Assembly (NCBI RefSeq): GCF_003086295.3
Contig: NC_092051.1
Coordinates: 21,633,940-21,697,939 of the forward strand
From: Arachis hypogaea
Taxonomy: Eukaryota > Streptophyta > Magnoliopsida > Fabales > Fabaceae
Reading direction: 5' to 3'
DNA length: 64,000 bases
Shown piece after piece: positions 45,558-57,448 of the stretch. The notes beneath the pieces were generated by a model. It was given only the letters and a program-made list of their open reading frames with translations. It had not been told where the DNA came from and searched no databases. The first letter of the stretch is position 1. Every line of letters starts with the position of its first letter. The translations under genes were made by a program, and so were the position numbers.

Positions 45558-48500
45558 TACCTCTTTTTCCTCCATCCTCTAAGTCTCTAACCATAGAATT
45601 ATAAATCTTTTAAATTTTCAAAATAATGATAATAAAATTTAATGTGTATATGTTGTTAGTAAAAAAAATTATTTAAACACATAAATTTAATTAAATAATC
45701 ATATAAAATTTTAAATTTTTTGATAATATATACTAAAATCAATGATCAGAATAGAATGTATATTGAAATATAAAATATATATTTTAAAATACACATAATA
45801 ACTCATTTTTATGTACAAATAATATTTTTGTATATTTATTTAAAGATGTAAAATATTTTAAACCTTTTTAATCAATGTTCATATAAGATACTCTTTTACT
45901 AATTCCCACAATAAAAATAAGTATATATCTTGGGAAAGGGAGATTTTTCTAGTAGCTACTGTAGACTGTAGAGTTTGAATCTTAAAATGAAAAGAGAATG
46001 TAGAGTTTGAATCTTAAAATGAAGAGAGAATGAATGAAATTTAAGTAGTTTTTGTAGTGGAATTGAAACACTAGCCTCTTTCTATAATATGATTAATATC
46101 TACCTCTCTGGCATCTGTCCTCTGCCCATTGAGATTATTGGTTTATTATTTTTTTGTTTAGTCAACATTTTAGAAGCAAATGGTGGGAAGTGTGAAGATG
46201 TTGCAGACTACTTTTTTTTGACATGTCTAATGCATGTGTACATGTGAAGGAATGAGATTCAAAGCAACTTGCATGGTCCTCCTATGCTGATAAGGTGTTT
46301 CAAACCAAATTGATATCCATGCTATACTATGCAAATGCAACACTGCCATTGGTCCATTTCTGATCACCTTTTGCTATGGGGTTTTGGAATTTTTGCCCTT
46401 ACCTTTCACTTTCTATCCTTTTTTTTTTTTTACTTTTTTTTTTTTTTGGAGTAAAGGACTAAAGGTTGAGTCGAGTACTCCTACTGTAAGTTAATTTAAA
46501 TTTGAGTTTAGAATAATGATGTATTAATAATTAATTTATAGAAAAAAATTAATTTATTTTCCCAAGGAAATGAATCTATGTATATTACAATATTTGTAAT
46601 TTCAAAGATAAAAGTGAAGAAGTTCAATCTTAACCTCCACATAAAGAAAATCAAAGAGAAGAGGTCACCACATTCCATTTTAGAAAAGCTGCAAAAAATA
46701 GCAGAAGAGCTACAATCAGTTGACTTTTGTCGGGCCAACTCCTTTCTGCAATCCATCTGCATTTGGAAACACACCCCAAAGCTATCTACTCACTGCTACT
46801 ATTACTAATTAACACACAAAAAAAGTTTTTTAATAAAAAAGAAAAAAGTAAAATTTAATATTTATTATTTTTGAATTCTAGTTTAATTTTTATACATATA
46901 AGATAATTATTTGTTGTGTTATTATTTTTCTTTAAATTTTTTTAATTATATTACGTATATATTAAAATTAGTTATTAGTCTAAAATATATATTAAAATAT
47001 AAAATATACATTAAAATTAAATAAATATATAATCATTAATTTTAATATATAAATAATATTTTTTTTAGTGCAACCATTTAAGTTGGCTCTTTATATATAT
47101 GGTAAATAATTTGATGGTAGAAATTTACAAAAAATAATCTTCTAAAAAGAATTTTCAATTGAGACAATAAAATGAAATTTCTAACCTTTTAATATTTTTT
47201 TTCTGATATTTTGGAGTTGTCCAACAAGTATGTATATAGTCTTGATGATGTAAAATTTACATGCATAATTACTTTGTTTGAAAATAATAATAATAAAAAT
47301 TAAATAGAATAAATAAAATGCACGTCAGAAATAATTAGTTGGTTCCTCTCTGCAGCAATAAGCAAGCATGCTAGGTATCTAATTTTTCATCTGAACCGAA
47401 AAAACCTTATTTTAAAATGCAAATGACAACACTTTGATAATCCTAAACCATAACAACTAAAAACAAGAGGGTTTAGAAAGGAAGATACATGTGTAGTTCA
47501 ACGTTTTATGTGTATATATTTCTTTTTTGCTTGCAGATATTATGAATGGTTCTAATTGAGTTATTAAAATAAAGTATTTATTTAATATATTTAATAAAAC
47601 TTTAATTATAAAAATAAAAAATTATTTTTTTTAAAAAACTATAATATATATTTTTACTTAAAAAATATATTTTTAACATAATAAATAAATAAATAAATTT
47701 TATTAAATATAAAATTATTTTTATTTTTTTAAAACTTTAAAAATGTCACTTGAAAATTTTTTTCATAAAATTTACTCGCAAAATTTTATATTACTCTAAA
47801 ATTATTTAATATATGTTATGGAATAGATGCTTCAAAACTTGTGTTTGGTGTACAAATATGAAATATGTGAATGAATTTAATAAAAAAAAAATGATGGAAA
47901 CAAATGGTGATGGATAATGGCAACTAACGGATACATTGGGTGCAAGGAGAAATAAGTCATGATTAGTATATAATCAGTACAAAAACAATATTAAATGACT
48001 AATAAATATTTCTTATAAATATTTAATCAATATTAATTTATATTTATATTTATTAAAATTTATATACATAAATTAATATAATTTATATTTATATTTTTTA
48101 GAATTTTTATATATAAATTAATAAAATTTATTTATTAAAAATAATTTCATACTTATGATGATCAAATAATAATAAAAAATAATAAAAATTATTAATCTTT
48201 GAGAGTTTCTCCAAATATAAATAGTGTGGCAGTCATAGAAGTTGCATGCACAGGGATGGAATGAGATAATCGTGATTTTGGTCTTCATGCTTATTTTATG
48301 ATGTATTTTTTTTTATTTTTAATCTGCTGTAAAATATTCTTTGATTGATTTATTGTTCTTTTTTATACCAATGCTGAATAAGAATATTTTTGTTTCTCCC
48401 TTGTTTGTGAGTTAAGCTGTATTGAACAATCTACAACATGTATACTTAAATAATCACAATAAATTATTTTGAATTCATTAAATAAACTTCAAGGTATGTC

Positions 48501-48739
48501 ATTTTAAGGCTTAAGCCATTATTTATCCAACACTTGTGAACATAAGGAGAGGCTAATAGTATGCCACGAACCCTTTCTACTTTAACCTTCTATATAAAAG
48601 AGGGGGCAAACGTTAGGAGGAACTGAAAAATAAAATAAAAAAACTATCCATTTTGACTTTAAAGAATGTATGTTATGAGAAATTTTTTTCGATAAGGAAA
48701 CTATCTTCTAAATTTTGAAGTATCAGATAGTAACGAAAT
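45558..48739. other. AT-rich spacer with local duplications
   Basis: 45930-46110 resembles 43420-43460 and 44875-44977 plus 45550-45590 (GTAGCTACT...TTGAATCTTAAAAT..GAAGAGAA). Within it GTAGAGTTTGAATCTTAAAATGA is tandemly doubled at about 45968-46023. A T/A-run lies at 46421-46447. Overlapping frames on both strands at 46508-46808 have no recognisable domain. No gene called. Confidence 0.5.
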
Positions 48740-48748
48740 TAATAAAAA

Positions 48749-50225
48749 GGGTAAAAGACCATATTAAATCAAATGAAAGAAAAATTTACACGATTTTATC
48801 AAAATAAAAAATGTAAGATGAATCATCCAAAAGTATATTTTAATGTAATTCGAATTAAACTAATTTGAACTAACTAAAGTAATAGTAATTTGAATTAATC
48901 AAATTCAAATTAATAGAAAAGTTTAATTCGAATTTAATAAATTTGAATTATACATGCATTTGGTCTTAATTTGTTCGAATCAATACTATTTGAATTATGC
49001 ATGTATTTTATATCAAGGTAGTTTGAATCATATTGATTCGAATTAAGCAAGGAAGCTACACATAACATAAATTTAATCCATACAATTATTTTAATACACC
49101 AACAAGCCAATGCTAAATCGAATTCAATTAGTTCGATAATACGAGTCTATGAAAAAAAAATTGTATTTTATAAAGTTTAAAAATTTTTATTATTTGATAG
49201 ATTAGTAACAACTACATTACAAATTTTTATAGTACTCATCATAACAATGTTTAATTTAATAAGTGTTATTAAAATTTTAGTTGTATTCATTACAAAATAA
49301 ATAATTACAATATATAAATATAAAATGAATTGACCGATTTAAAAATAGGACAATCTAATAATATTGAAAGCCATCTAATTTAAAAAATAAATCCTTCACA
49401 TACTTACATAATTGTGAATTTATAATATGATAAATACTTTCCAAAAAGTTATTCTAATACTTAACTTCTAAATATCGAATTATTTATTTAAATAGTTTAA
49501 TTTTTATCTAATCTAATATAATAAAGTATGCTTAAACCTTATTATTATTATCTATATTCTCTTATTGTAAATAATTTTATAAAATGTGAAAATTTTTTAG
49601 AAAATTTTATGAGTACTATAAAAATTAATAAGTCAATTTATGTAAATCGATTCAAGATACTTTTTATAATACTCATGGCATCTTTTAAGGAAGTTTTATA
49701 AAAAAAAATTATTGTAATTATTTACTTTGTAACGAGTACAACTAAAATTTTAATAACAATTATTAATTTGTAATGTACTCGTTATTATTACTAACCTATT
49801 ACATAATAAAAATTTTTAAACTTTATAAAATGTAATTTTTTTATAGACACGTATTATCAAACTAATTGAATTCGATTTAGAATTAGCTCCATATAGATAT
49901 AATTGTTAGTGTATTAAAATAATTGCATGAATTAGATTTATGTTTTGTGTGGCTTCCTTGCTTAATTCGGTATGATTCAAACTACCTTAATACAAGATGC
50001 ATGCATAATTTGAACCGTGTTGATTCGAACTACCTAGGACCAAATGCATGCATAAATTCGAATTAAACTTTTCTATTAATTCGAATTATTATTGCTTTAG
50101 CTAGTTCAAATGAGTTTAATTTGAATTACATTAAAATATACTTTTGGGTGATCCATGTCACATTTTTTGCTTTGGTAGAATTGTATAAATTCTTCTTCTA
50201 TTTGATTTAATATGATTTTATACCC
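48749..50225. mobile_element. Foldback transposon, 1.48 kb, Mutator-like
   Basis: Starts GGGTAAAAGACCATATTAAATCAAAT and ends ATTTGATTTAATATGATTTTATACCC. Inverted arms extend several hundred bp each, through AATCATCCAAAAGTATATTTTAATGTAATTC and the repeated AATTCGAATTA-type words, to the TTTTTAAACTTTATAAAAT blocks. An exact 9-bp duplication, TAATAAAAA, lies at 48740-48748 and 50226-50234. No coding capacity seen; most of the element could form a giant hairpin. Confidence 0.9.
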
Positions 50226-50234
50226 TAATAAAAA

Positions 50235-51325
50235 ATACGGGAATCGATTCACAAATAATGAATAATAACAGCCAGAGTAAATTTGAGAAAAGTATACTAA
50301 TTTATTTATTAAATAAAAACTTTTGATTATTACAACTCACCTAAGTCTATCAATATTCTAGATAGAAGATTATTAATAGGTAGGGTTAAATTGAATTGAG
50401 GTCACAAAAAAATTTCGTTTGGACCACTTAGAAACAGACAGCACCGCACGTCTGAACACCACCGTAGCAAAAATTGAGATCTAGTACGTTGTGTCGATCA
50501 CCTTGAATTATTTACAATTCGATAATGTCTCTGGAGATTGGTGAACCTATATTGTCGAAATTGGTTTCAATTGGGGGATCGTGCCTTAGCCGTGGCTCTA
50601 AATTGACGACAAATTTGATGTTGCAATGTTTATAGTGTGTGATGTGAGTGCAAATATACAGAATTTAAATGTTTGATTTTGTTAAGCATGTAACGTTGGT
50701 AATTGCTGTTATTAAGTTGTCGAAATTAAAATTAAAATGAAAAAAATTAATTTTACAGAAAATTTCGTCCTATTAATGAAATGTGTTCAACTTTTAAACT
50801 TTTATCTGATATGAATAAACTAATGAAATAAGAGAAGAGTATATTTAGACCCATTTCTAATTCTTCTCCACACGGTACGATGTGTGTAGTTTATTTGACT
50901 CTGATGACAAGAGTTTGAAGTTTTCCATGTTTGACGTGGCCCTCATGTGTTATACACACGAATTGAAAGTTATTAAAATTTGTATTGAAATTGTTGTGTA
51001 TTATAATTTATGAAGTGGAGGTAGATCCGACATATGTACGAGATTTTTTCTGAGGTGTGTGATATAACTGTGTGTTGATATTTATGATTGATAATGTCAA
51101 GTTTCAGTTAGTGTGATATATGAACTGTGTCAGGCGAATGGGTTTGCAGAACAAAGCTACAAGGTGTCATTTGATTTTCATCGAGTCCATGCGCTACAGG
51201 GGTGTGTGTGTGTTTTGCTCATTTGTGAAGTTTATAATATGTTATTGTCCGATTTATGTTGATGTGCCCCGTTGCTTAGTGTAACCCATGGCCTATGTTA
51301 TGTGTTTTAGGTTGGAAAAGATGGG
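50235..51325. other. Spacer upstream of FAR1 pseudogene
   Basis: No terminal repeat, gene or bounded element recognised. It probably includes the upstream part of the FAR1-type element whose transposase begins at 51326. Confidence 0.45.
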
Positions 51326-52670
51326 ATGAGTGGCGAAACCATTCCTAAGAAGAAAACAGAAGCGATGGATTTGTTAGAAGGAGATGCAGAGATAGAAGTA
51401 GAAGAATCAGTGATGATTGTTGGTGGGATTGGGTCGTTTTGACGCAATTGATTTTTCATCCCTGACAACGAACGACATCCTTATGACGGAGTTCATAAAT
51501 TTGCAAGCCGCTTATGACTACTACAACGAATACGGTCGCATTAAGGGATTCTCGATGAGGATGTTGAAGGTAGGTCGCAGAACAAAGCAAGGGTCGGAGG
51601 TTGAAATCATTTGGCAGATATTCATGTGCTCGAGGGAAGGAGAGCGAGAGGCGAAACACATGCAGCAGGAAGACAGGAAGATGGATCCTCGATCTATCAC
51701 ACGTGCGGGTGTGAAGCTCGGATAAAGTTGCATGTTGATGATACTAGTGGGCGTTGGTATGTTGAACAATTTTGTGATAACCACAATCATGCCATGCTGG
51801 ATGCGAGGTTTAGGGGTCTGATATGGTCACACAGATTAGTCAAGGAAGGTGATTTGCACCAAATCAATTCAGTGAGGAAAGCTAGCTTACGAGTGCTAAC
51901 GATATTCTGCACTTTTGCCAATCAGTCAGGGGTTTCGAGATTGTTGGGTTCGAGATAAAAGATATCTATAATGCAATAGAGAAGCAAAGGAGGGTTGACG
52001 CGATAGATGTTGAGGCCGCGTTGAAGTTTTTGTCAAGTTTAAGGAGTAATGATTGTGGAATGTTCTGGAAGTACTTGCTGGATGGTGAGAAGAGGCTTCA
52101 AAATCTTTTCTAGTGCGATGGTACAAGTCGTTATGACTATAGTGTCTTCGGGGATGTCCTGGGATTTGATGCAGCGTATGGTCGGAACAAATACAAATGT
52201 CATTTGGTAATATTCTCAGGGGTGAACCATTATATGAGGATGGTGGTGTTTGGTTGCGCAATTTTGAGCAATGAGAGAGAAGATAGCTGTGTGTGGTTGT
52301 TGCAGTCATTTCTTGAGGCAATGAAAGAAAACAGCCGAAGTCCGTCATGACGGACGGAAATCTTGCAATGAAGAGTGTGGTTGGTGCAATTTTTCTTGGT
52401 GCACATCATAGGTTGTGCAGCTGGCATTTGTTAAGGAATGCCACTGCTAAGGTTGGACGGCCCGGGTTTCTTTAAAAATTCCGTTTATGCTTAATGGGCG
52501 ATCTAGAGATTGACGAATTGGAGAGAATACGGACGGATAGCGTGGTAGATTTCGGGTTAGAGCACCATCCGTGGATAGCTGCATGTATGCAAGGAAGCAT
52601 TCATGGTCTAATGCGCACATCCAGGAAAAATTCTTTGCAGGACTGAAAATAACATCGAGGTGCAAGGCGT
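51326..52670 (+). pseudogene. FAR1/FHY3-type MULE transposase, degenerate
   Basis: Opens with Met-Ser-Gly-Glu and an acidic N-terminus. After a frameshift near 51430 comes the FAR1 DNA-binding domain (Phe-Ile-Asn-Leu-Gln-Ala-Ala-Tyr-Asp-Tyr-Tyr-Asn-Glu-Tyr...Gly-Phe-Ser-Met-Arg), then a second frame with Trp-Tyr-Val-Glu-Gln-Phe...His-Asn-His (51720-51900). The MULE transposase domain follows: Phe-Gly-Asp-Val-Leu-Gly-Phe-Asp-Ala-Ala-Tyr, Val-Met-Thr-Asp-Gly-Asn-Leu-Ala-Met and His-Arg-Leu-Cys-Ser-Trp-His-Leu (about 52130-52440). Frameshifts and a stop near 52110 break it, and the remainder to 52670 is badly decayed. It could be a dead transposon or a dead domesticated FAR1-related gene. Confidence 0.85.
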
Positions 52671-52829
52671 TGAATATGCAGATATCTTGCCATCATGATG
52701 ATCTCTGCCTAGTTGTTCTAGTCCTGCCAACCTACACACAACAAAGATAGTTTAACAGAATTTAATTAATTATGTTCCATAACAAAACACGTGTTCAATG
52801 TTGACTACTTGGTAGGTAAAAAATAATTT

Positions 52830-53608
52830 ACAATATGTACGAACTTAGAAGAAGGTGGGAACCTAACGATGTCGTATCCCACCGGACTAAAAGATGGGAA
52901 CCGATGGTAGATCCACGAGACAAGAAGCGGCATACACCCTGCATTGTCCGTCACATCACGCGATATCGCAGTGCACAATTAGTGGTAGATATGACAGAGT
53001 AGTGTAGATCCCATGACAATTGGCTGCAACGATGAAAATCATCCAGCAGTGGCAACCATCTCAAAGGCACAAGTGCAACAGACTTGTCTGTGAACAGAAA
53101 TCTCCTATCAGCATCATCAAGTAGCATCGGGCATACTGACGGAGTGTATCTGGGACTGTTCCATCGGGAATGTGTGCAACTTGGCCCCTGAGACACATCA
53201 TTTTCACCCCCAAAAACCTACTTCCCTCCCTCCAGCTGTGGTGGCGGCCTGACGCCCAATAAATCCTCAATCCACTCTCGTCGGGTGTCCATGCCATCAC
53301 TGTAAGTCTCTGGTACAACTTTCAATGGGCTCTCCAGCAGTGCGCAGACCAATGTGGTAGGCAACATCCTAGATCGTAATGCTGGCCTCTCCCCATGGAA
53401 GGTGGAACACGTGGGTCTCAGGCCTCCACCGCTCGACAAATGCAGAGATCAATGAATTGTCAAACATAAAATCCTCAATTCTACTGCATGTCCAAATCCC
53501 ATCTCCCTTATATAGGGCAACAGGATGGCCGACGGTGAAAGACCCAAGGTCACACATAGTGACAACAGTAACCGTGGTCTCTGCAATTCCCAAAACATTT
53601 ACTAGCAC
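52830..53608 (-). pseudogene. Plant mobile domain (PMD/MAIN-like) pseudogene
   Basis: The minus-strand frame 53608-53369 contains [19 protein letters not shown], the start of the plant mobile domain of MAIL1/MAIN and PP7-long-form relatives. Later pieces in other frames include Leu-Arg-Trp-Leu-Pro-Leu-Leu-Asp-Asp-Phe (53080-53050) and Trp-Ile-Tyr-His-Arg-Phe-Pro (about 52900). It has frameshifts and stops throughout. The domain occurs in transposons and in host silencing proteins; here it looks transposon-borne. It runs toward the FAR1 pseudogene. Confidence 0.75.
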
Positions 53609-54605
53609 ATATTAATTACATCTAAACCATTAATTGTTACTAAACATTACTAAAACTTATAATTCACCTAAATAAGCATTTATATTAAATATAACATATA
53701 CCTATTTATTGGACTTACAGGTTAAATGAGAATTACTTATTTTATTTATTTAACTTAACATACAATTAGGTACCTATTTTATTTATTTAACTTAAATAAT
53801 TACAATCAATTATACAAAATATACAACAATCCTAGTTATACCAAATAAACCAATGTAGATCTTCTAATTTTGTCAACTCAATATACCTACTCCATTAACT
53901 AAGTTACTTAAGACTGAATATCTAAACTTATTATTCACTAACAATAATAAAAAAAGATTAAACTACTAATCTCAAAATCTAAAATTTCAGTTATATGTCA
54001 AGTAGCATTCAACCTGTTTATGTCTCCTTCGCAGACATATTATCGGGGACTATATTTTCTGAAAGAACTCAGATACACGTGTCTAAAAGGTCACAAAATT
54101 TGAAAAAATGGTTATAATTCACGTAATTTCTGGATGATATGGCTTAAATATACATCCGGGCTTATCTCAAATGTCGAGTCTCCATGCACAAAAATTATAT
54201 TTATCTTAGATGCTGAACCTCCCTCCACAAAACATGCCTATTTCACATGCTCAATATTCGATATCCGCATGTGTATATATTACGAATGCACTCGTAATAT
54301 GATTTATCGTGACCCTTTTATTACATGAGATGTGTCCCAAAATGTATTTTTATAATTATCTTACGGTTTGTTTGTTTTTGTAAATACTATATTTATTTAA
54401 TTTAAATAAAAAAAATTCTAAATTTCAAGATGTAGAATATAACAAAGTTTCTCGTATATTCTGAACGTGAGGCAGGAAATGGAATATGTAGGTGCGTGAC
54501 CAAATGTTAGGACTTAATTAGGCGCCCGCCCTCAATCGAATATCGCGCTTTCGCTAAGAACAATTACAAACCAATGTTGTTGATTTTGAAAGAAACGTTT
54601 CACCG
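53609..54605. other. Spacer and upstream region of carrier gene
   Basis: AT-rich, no gene. The last 200 bp before 54606 are GC-richer and presumably hold the carrier promoter and leader. No TATA box can be chosen with confidence. Confidence 0.5.
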
Positions 54606-57448
54606 ATGTCACCCTCGTCATCATCTTCTTCCGATGCGGAATTGAGTATTGGAGAGAGGGCCTTCTCCGCCGCCGGTGCTGCTGTCATCTCCGCCATCAT
54701 CGTTAATCCCCTCGATGTTGCCAAGACAAGGCTGCAAGCACAGGCTGCCGGGGTTCCCTATCCCTACCACTACATCTGTCTTCAACCAAACGCCGTTTGT
54801 CAATCTCTTTCAACCTCTGCTGCCGCGCCGCCGCCATGTCATTCCGGCTGTAACCGCTATAAAGGCACGCTAGATGTCCTTCACAAAGTTGCGCGTCAGG
54901 TTAGTTACTACCTCCAATCTTATAATTTCAATTCAATTCAATTAAATTTGCCTTAATTGTTTGATATAACTGATAATATCATCGCCAAAAAAGGTATGAT
55001 AAAAGCTATGTAGCAAACACTGAAATGGATTCGTTTTTGAATTGAAGTTATTTGTATTTATCTGGTACTTTCCATGAAAATAACTTACTATAAGAGGGTT
55101 CACAGGAGTGAATTTATGCAGGAAGGGTTTATAAGATTATGGAGAGGCACAAGTGCAAGTTTAGCATTGGCTGTGCCAACTGTAAGCTCCCTTTCCTTTT
55201 GGAAATCCGTTTTCTCCTTCATACTTTGCCTACAATCTGTTTTGTCCAACACATAGTTACATGCTAATGGCCTCATATTTTCCTTGTCCAACAGGTTGGG
55301 ATTTATATGCCTTGTTATGACATCTTTCGCAACTTCATGGAGGAGTTTACTACTCAGAATGCTCCAAACTTAACACCTTATGTTCCATTAGTTGCCGGAT
55401 CAGTTGCACGTTCATTGGCTTGTGTTTTGTGTTATCCTGTAGAGCTTGCAAGGACACGCATGCAGGTAGTTGATTTGAAATCCTTAAATGTGGATTCATT
55501 GCATGATTTTGCTACAGATTCTTAATAGCTCCTCTAAAGTATTTGAGTTTTTTCTGTCAAGCTGAATTGAATTACTCATCCCCCCCCCCCCCCCCCCCCC
55601 CCCGGGCTCTTCTTGCGTGTTATATATCTCTCTGTTTAGGCATTTAAAACAACTGGAAGTGGGAAGCCTCCAGGGGTTTTTAAGACATTGATTGGAGCCA
55701 TCAACCCAATCAGGGGTACAGAGAGACTTCAAAGTTGTAAGTGTTCTTCTGGCATCTTTCTCTCATTTCATTCTGAGTTAATACATTTTATGGTAGATTT
55801 TTCCAACATGTCTTTTACAAAGGAGTTCGTATGCTGTTACTGTTGCACATGATTATATCTGTTATAATTTTTGTTACCTCAATTAATAATTATTGTGGTT
55901 TTGATTATGTTTTTCTAACAGTACATAGATACCGTTATTGGTGGACTGGCCTTGGAGCTCAACTTTCTCGCGATGTTCCTTATTCTGGAATTTGCTGGTT
56001 AACCCTTGAGCCAGTAGGATTTCTATATTCAATGAATAAAATGTATTGCTTATTTGATTTATTTTATTTTTGACCATACAGCTTCTTTACAGATAAGGAA
56101 AAAACTTCTTGGCCTTGTGGGTGATGAAGCAACAGCAGCCGCTATCCTTGGGGCAAATTTTACTGCTGGTTTTGTTGCAGGAACTGTCGCAGCTGCTGCC
56201 ACATGTCCACTTGATGTGGCAAAAACTCGACGACAAATAGAGGTGGTTTCCTAAAACTAAGCTTTTAGATGATAACTAAGCCAGGACAGGACCCTGCCTG
56301 GGTCAGGCGGGGCCGATTGGCCCTAGTGTTTGGCCGGCCAAGGCAGGCTTTTGGCCGAGTAAGGTCAGGCAGACTGTCCCTAGTGTCTGGCCGGCCAGGA
56401 CACACCCTTGGTCGGGTCTGACCAGGCAGAGTAGCCCTACAGCCTGGGTGGCCAGGACAGGCCTCTAGCAAAGTCAGGCTGGGCAGACTGGCCCTAGTGT
56501 CTTGCCAGCCAGGACAGACCTCTAGTCAGGTCTGCCAGGCAGACTGGCACTAGTGTTTGCCTGTTTGACCAGCCAAGACAGGCTCCTGACCGGTGAGGCT
56601 GGGTAGATCATCAATAGAAGTAGTTAACTAGCTGAAATTAGATACAGCACAAATTGCTGGCTAAAATCAAACTTGCAGCATCATTATGCTGATTTGGCTC
56701 TTAACTCCAATTAGCTAAGCAGTAGACACAATTAGATATGCCATGTATACAAGTAATACAGACTTATTCAATGATTATTTTTGGGTCTGTGGGGACACTT
56801 TTCAAATGTCCGCCTTTATATGCTAATATGTTCATTGGATTTAGAAAATGATGAAAATTTGAATGTAAGTGGAATGCAGCTGGAATATTTATGCATTAGT
56901 AAGTTGTTGAGGTTTGGTTTGTCTCAGACAAACCTGTATAGTTGCATAATTGACCCTCTTTAATGCATGATGATTAAAAATTATTCTTTGCATTAACTTT
57001 TCGTAATGGTTTGCTGTAATTCTTTTTCCCCGTCCTGATTACTAATTTTTATTTTAGAAGGTATGCATTTAATTACTGCACATTAATAATGAACTCATAG
57101 TTTGAGCCTTTGAGTATTCCATGTTCTCTAACATGATCCTTTTTGCATTTTCACAGAAGGATCGTGAAAGGGCATTAAAGATGACAACAAGAACAACACT
57201 GATAGAGATTTGGAGGTAGGTGCATTTTTATAAGCTGATGACTGGTTCCCCATATCATTACATTTAGCACATAAGCTTTGGACTGACATTGGAACATTTC
57301 TTCTTGGGACAGGGATGGAGGATTGAGAGGGCTATTCACAGGTGTTGGTCCCCGTGTAGGCCGTGCCGGTCCATCAGTTGGTATAGTTGTCTCCTTCTAT
57401 GAAGTTGTCAAGCATGCCTTGCATCGTAGACAGAAGACTTCATCGTAA
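54606..57448 (+). CDS. MTM1: Mitochondrial carrier, MTM1/MTM2 (SLC25A39/40) type
   Basis: Eight exons: 54606-54899, 55122-55181, 55295-55465, 55640-55736, 55922-56013, 56093-56242, 57157-57215 and 57313-57448. All are GT-AG with matching phases, giving 352 residues. Three carrier repeats carry the signature Pro-x-Asp/Glu-x-x-Lys/Arg: Pro-Leu-Asp-Val-Ala-Lys-Thr-Arg near residue 35, Pro-Val-Glu-Leu-Ala-Arg-Thr-Arg in exon 3 and Pro-Leu-Asp-Val-Ala-Lys-Thr-Arg in exon 6. Exon 1 has the Cys-containing loop typical of SLC25A39/40. Relatives sit in the mitochondrial inner membrane and affect manganese delivery to superoxide dismutase in plants and glutathione import in animals; the substrate here is not proven. 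By position it matches Arabidopsis At2g46320 (MTM2). Intron 3 holds a C24 run and intron 6 a minisatellite; no coding lesion. Confidence 0.93.
55580..55603. repeat. C24 homopolymer in carrier intron 3
   Basis: Twenty-four consecutive C followed by GGG, between exons 3 and 4. Length may be affected by sequencing error or slippage. Confidence 0.9.
56281..56610. repeat. 57-bp minisatellite in carrier intron 6
   Basis: Five full units plus a part, each starting CCA(G/A)G/GACAGG and containing GTCAGGC.GGCAGACTGGCCCTAGTGT and ending GGCCGG or GCCAG. The first unit is 56281-56337 (57 bp); a later one is a few bases longer. It is GC-rich (GGCCGGCC, GCCTGG) within an AT-rich intron of about 0.9 kb. 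Confidence 0.9.

Noticed and set aside
46508..46808. Overlapping ORFs on both strands
   Set aside because: No domain, start context or splice support; AT-rich chance frames.
51926..52348. 140-codon minus-strand ORF
   Set aside because: Antisense of the FAR1-type transposase pseudogene, whose plus strand has clear domain residues.
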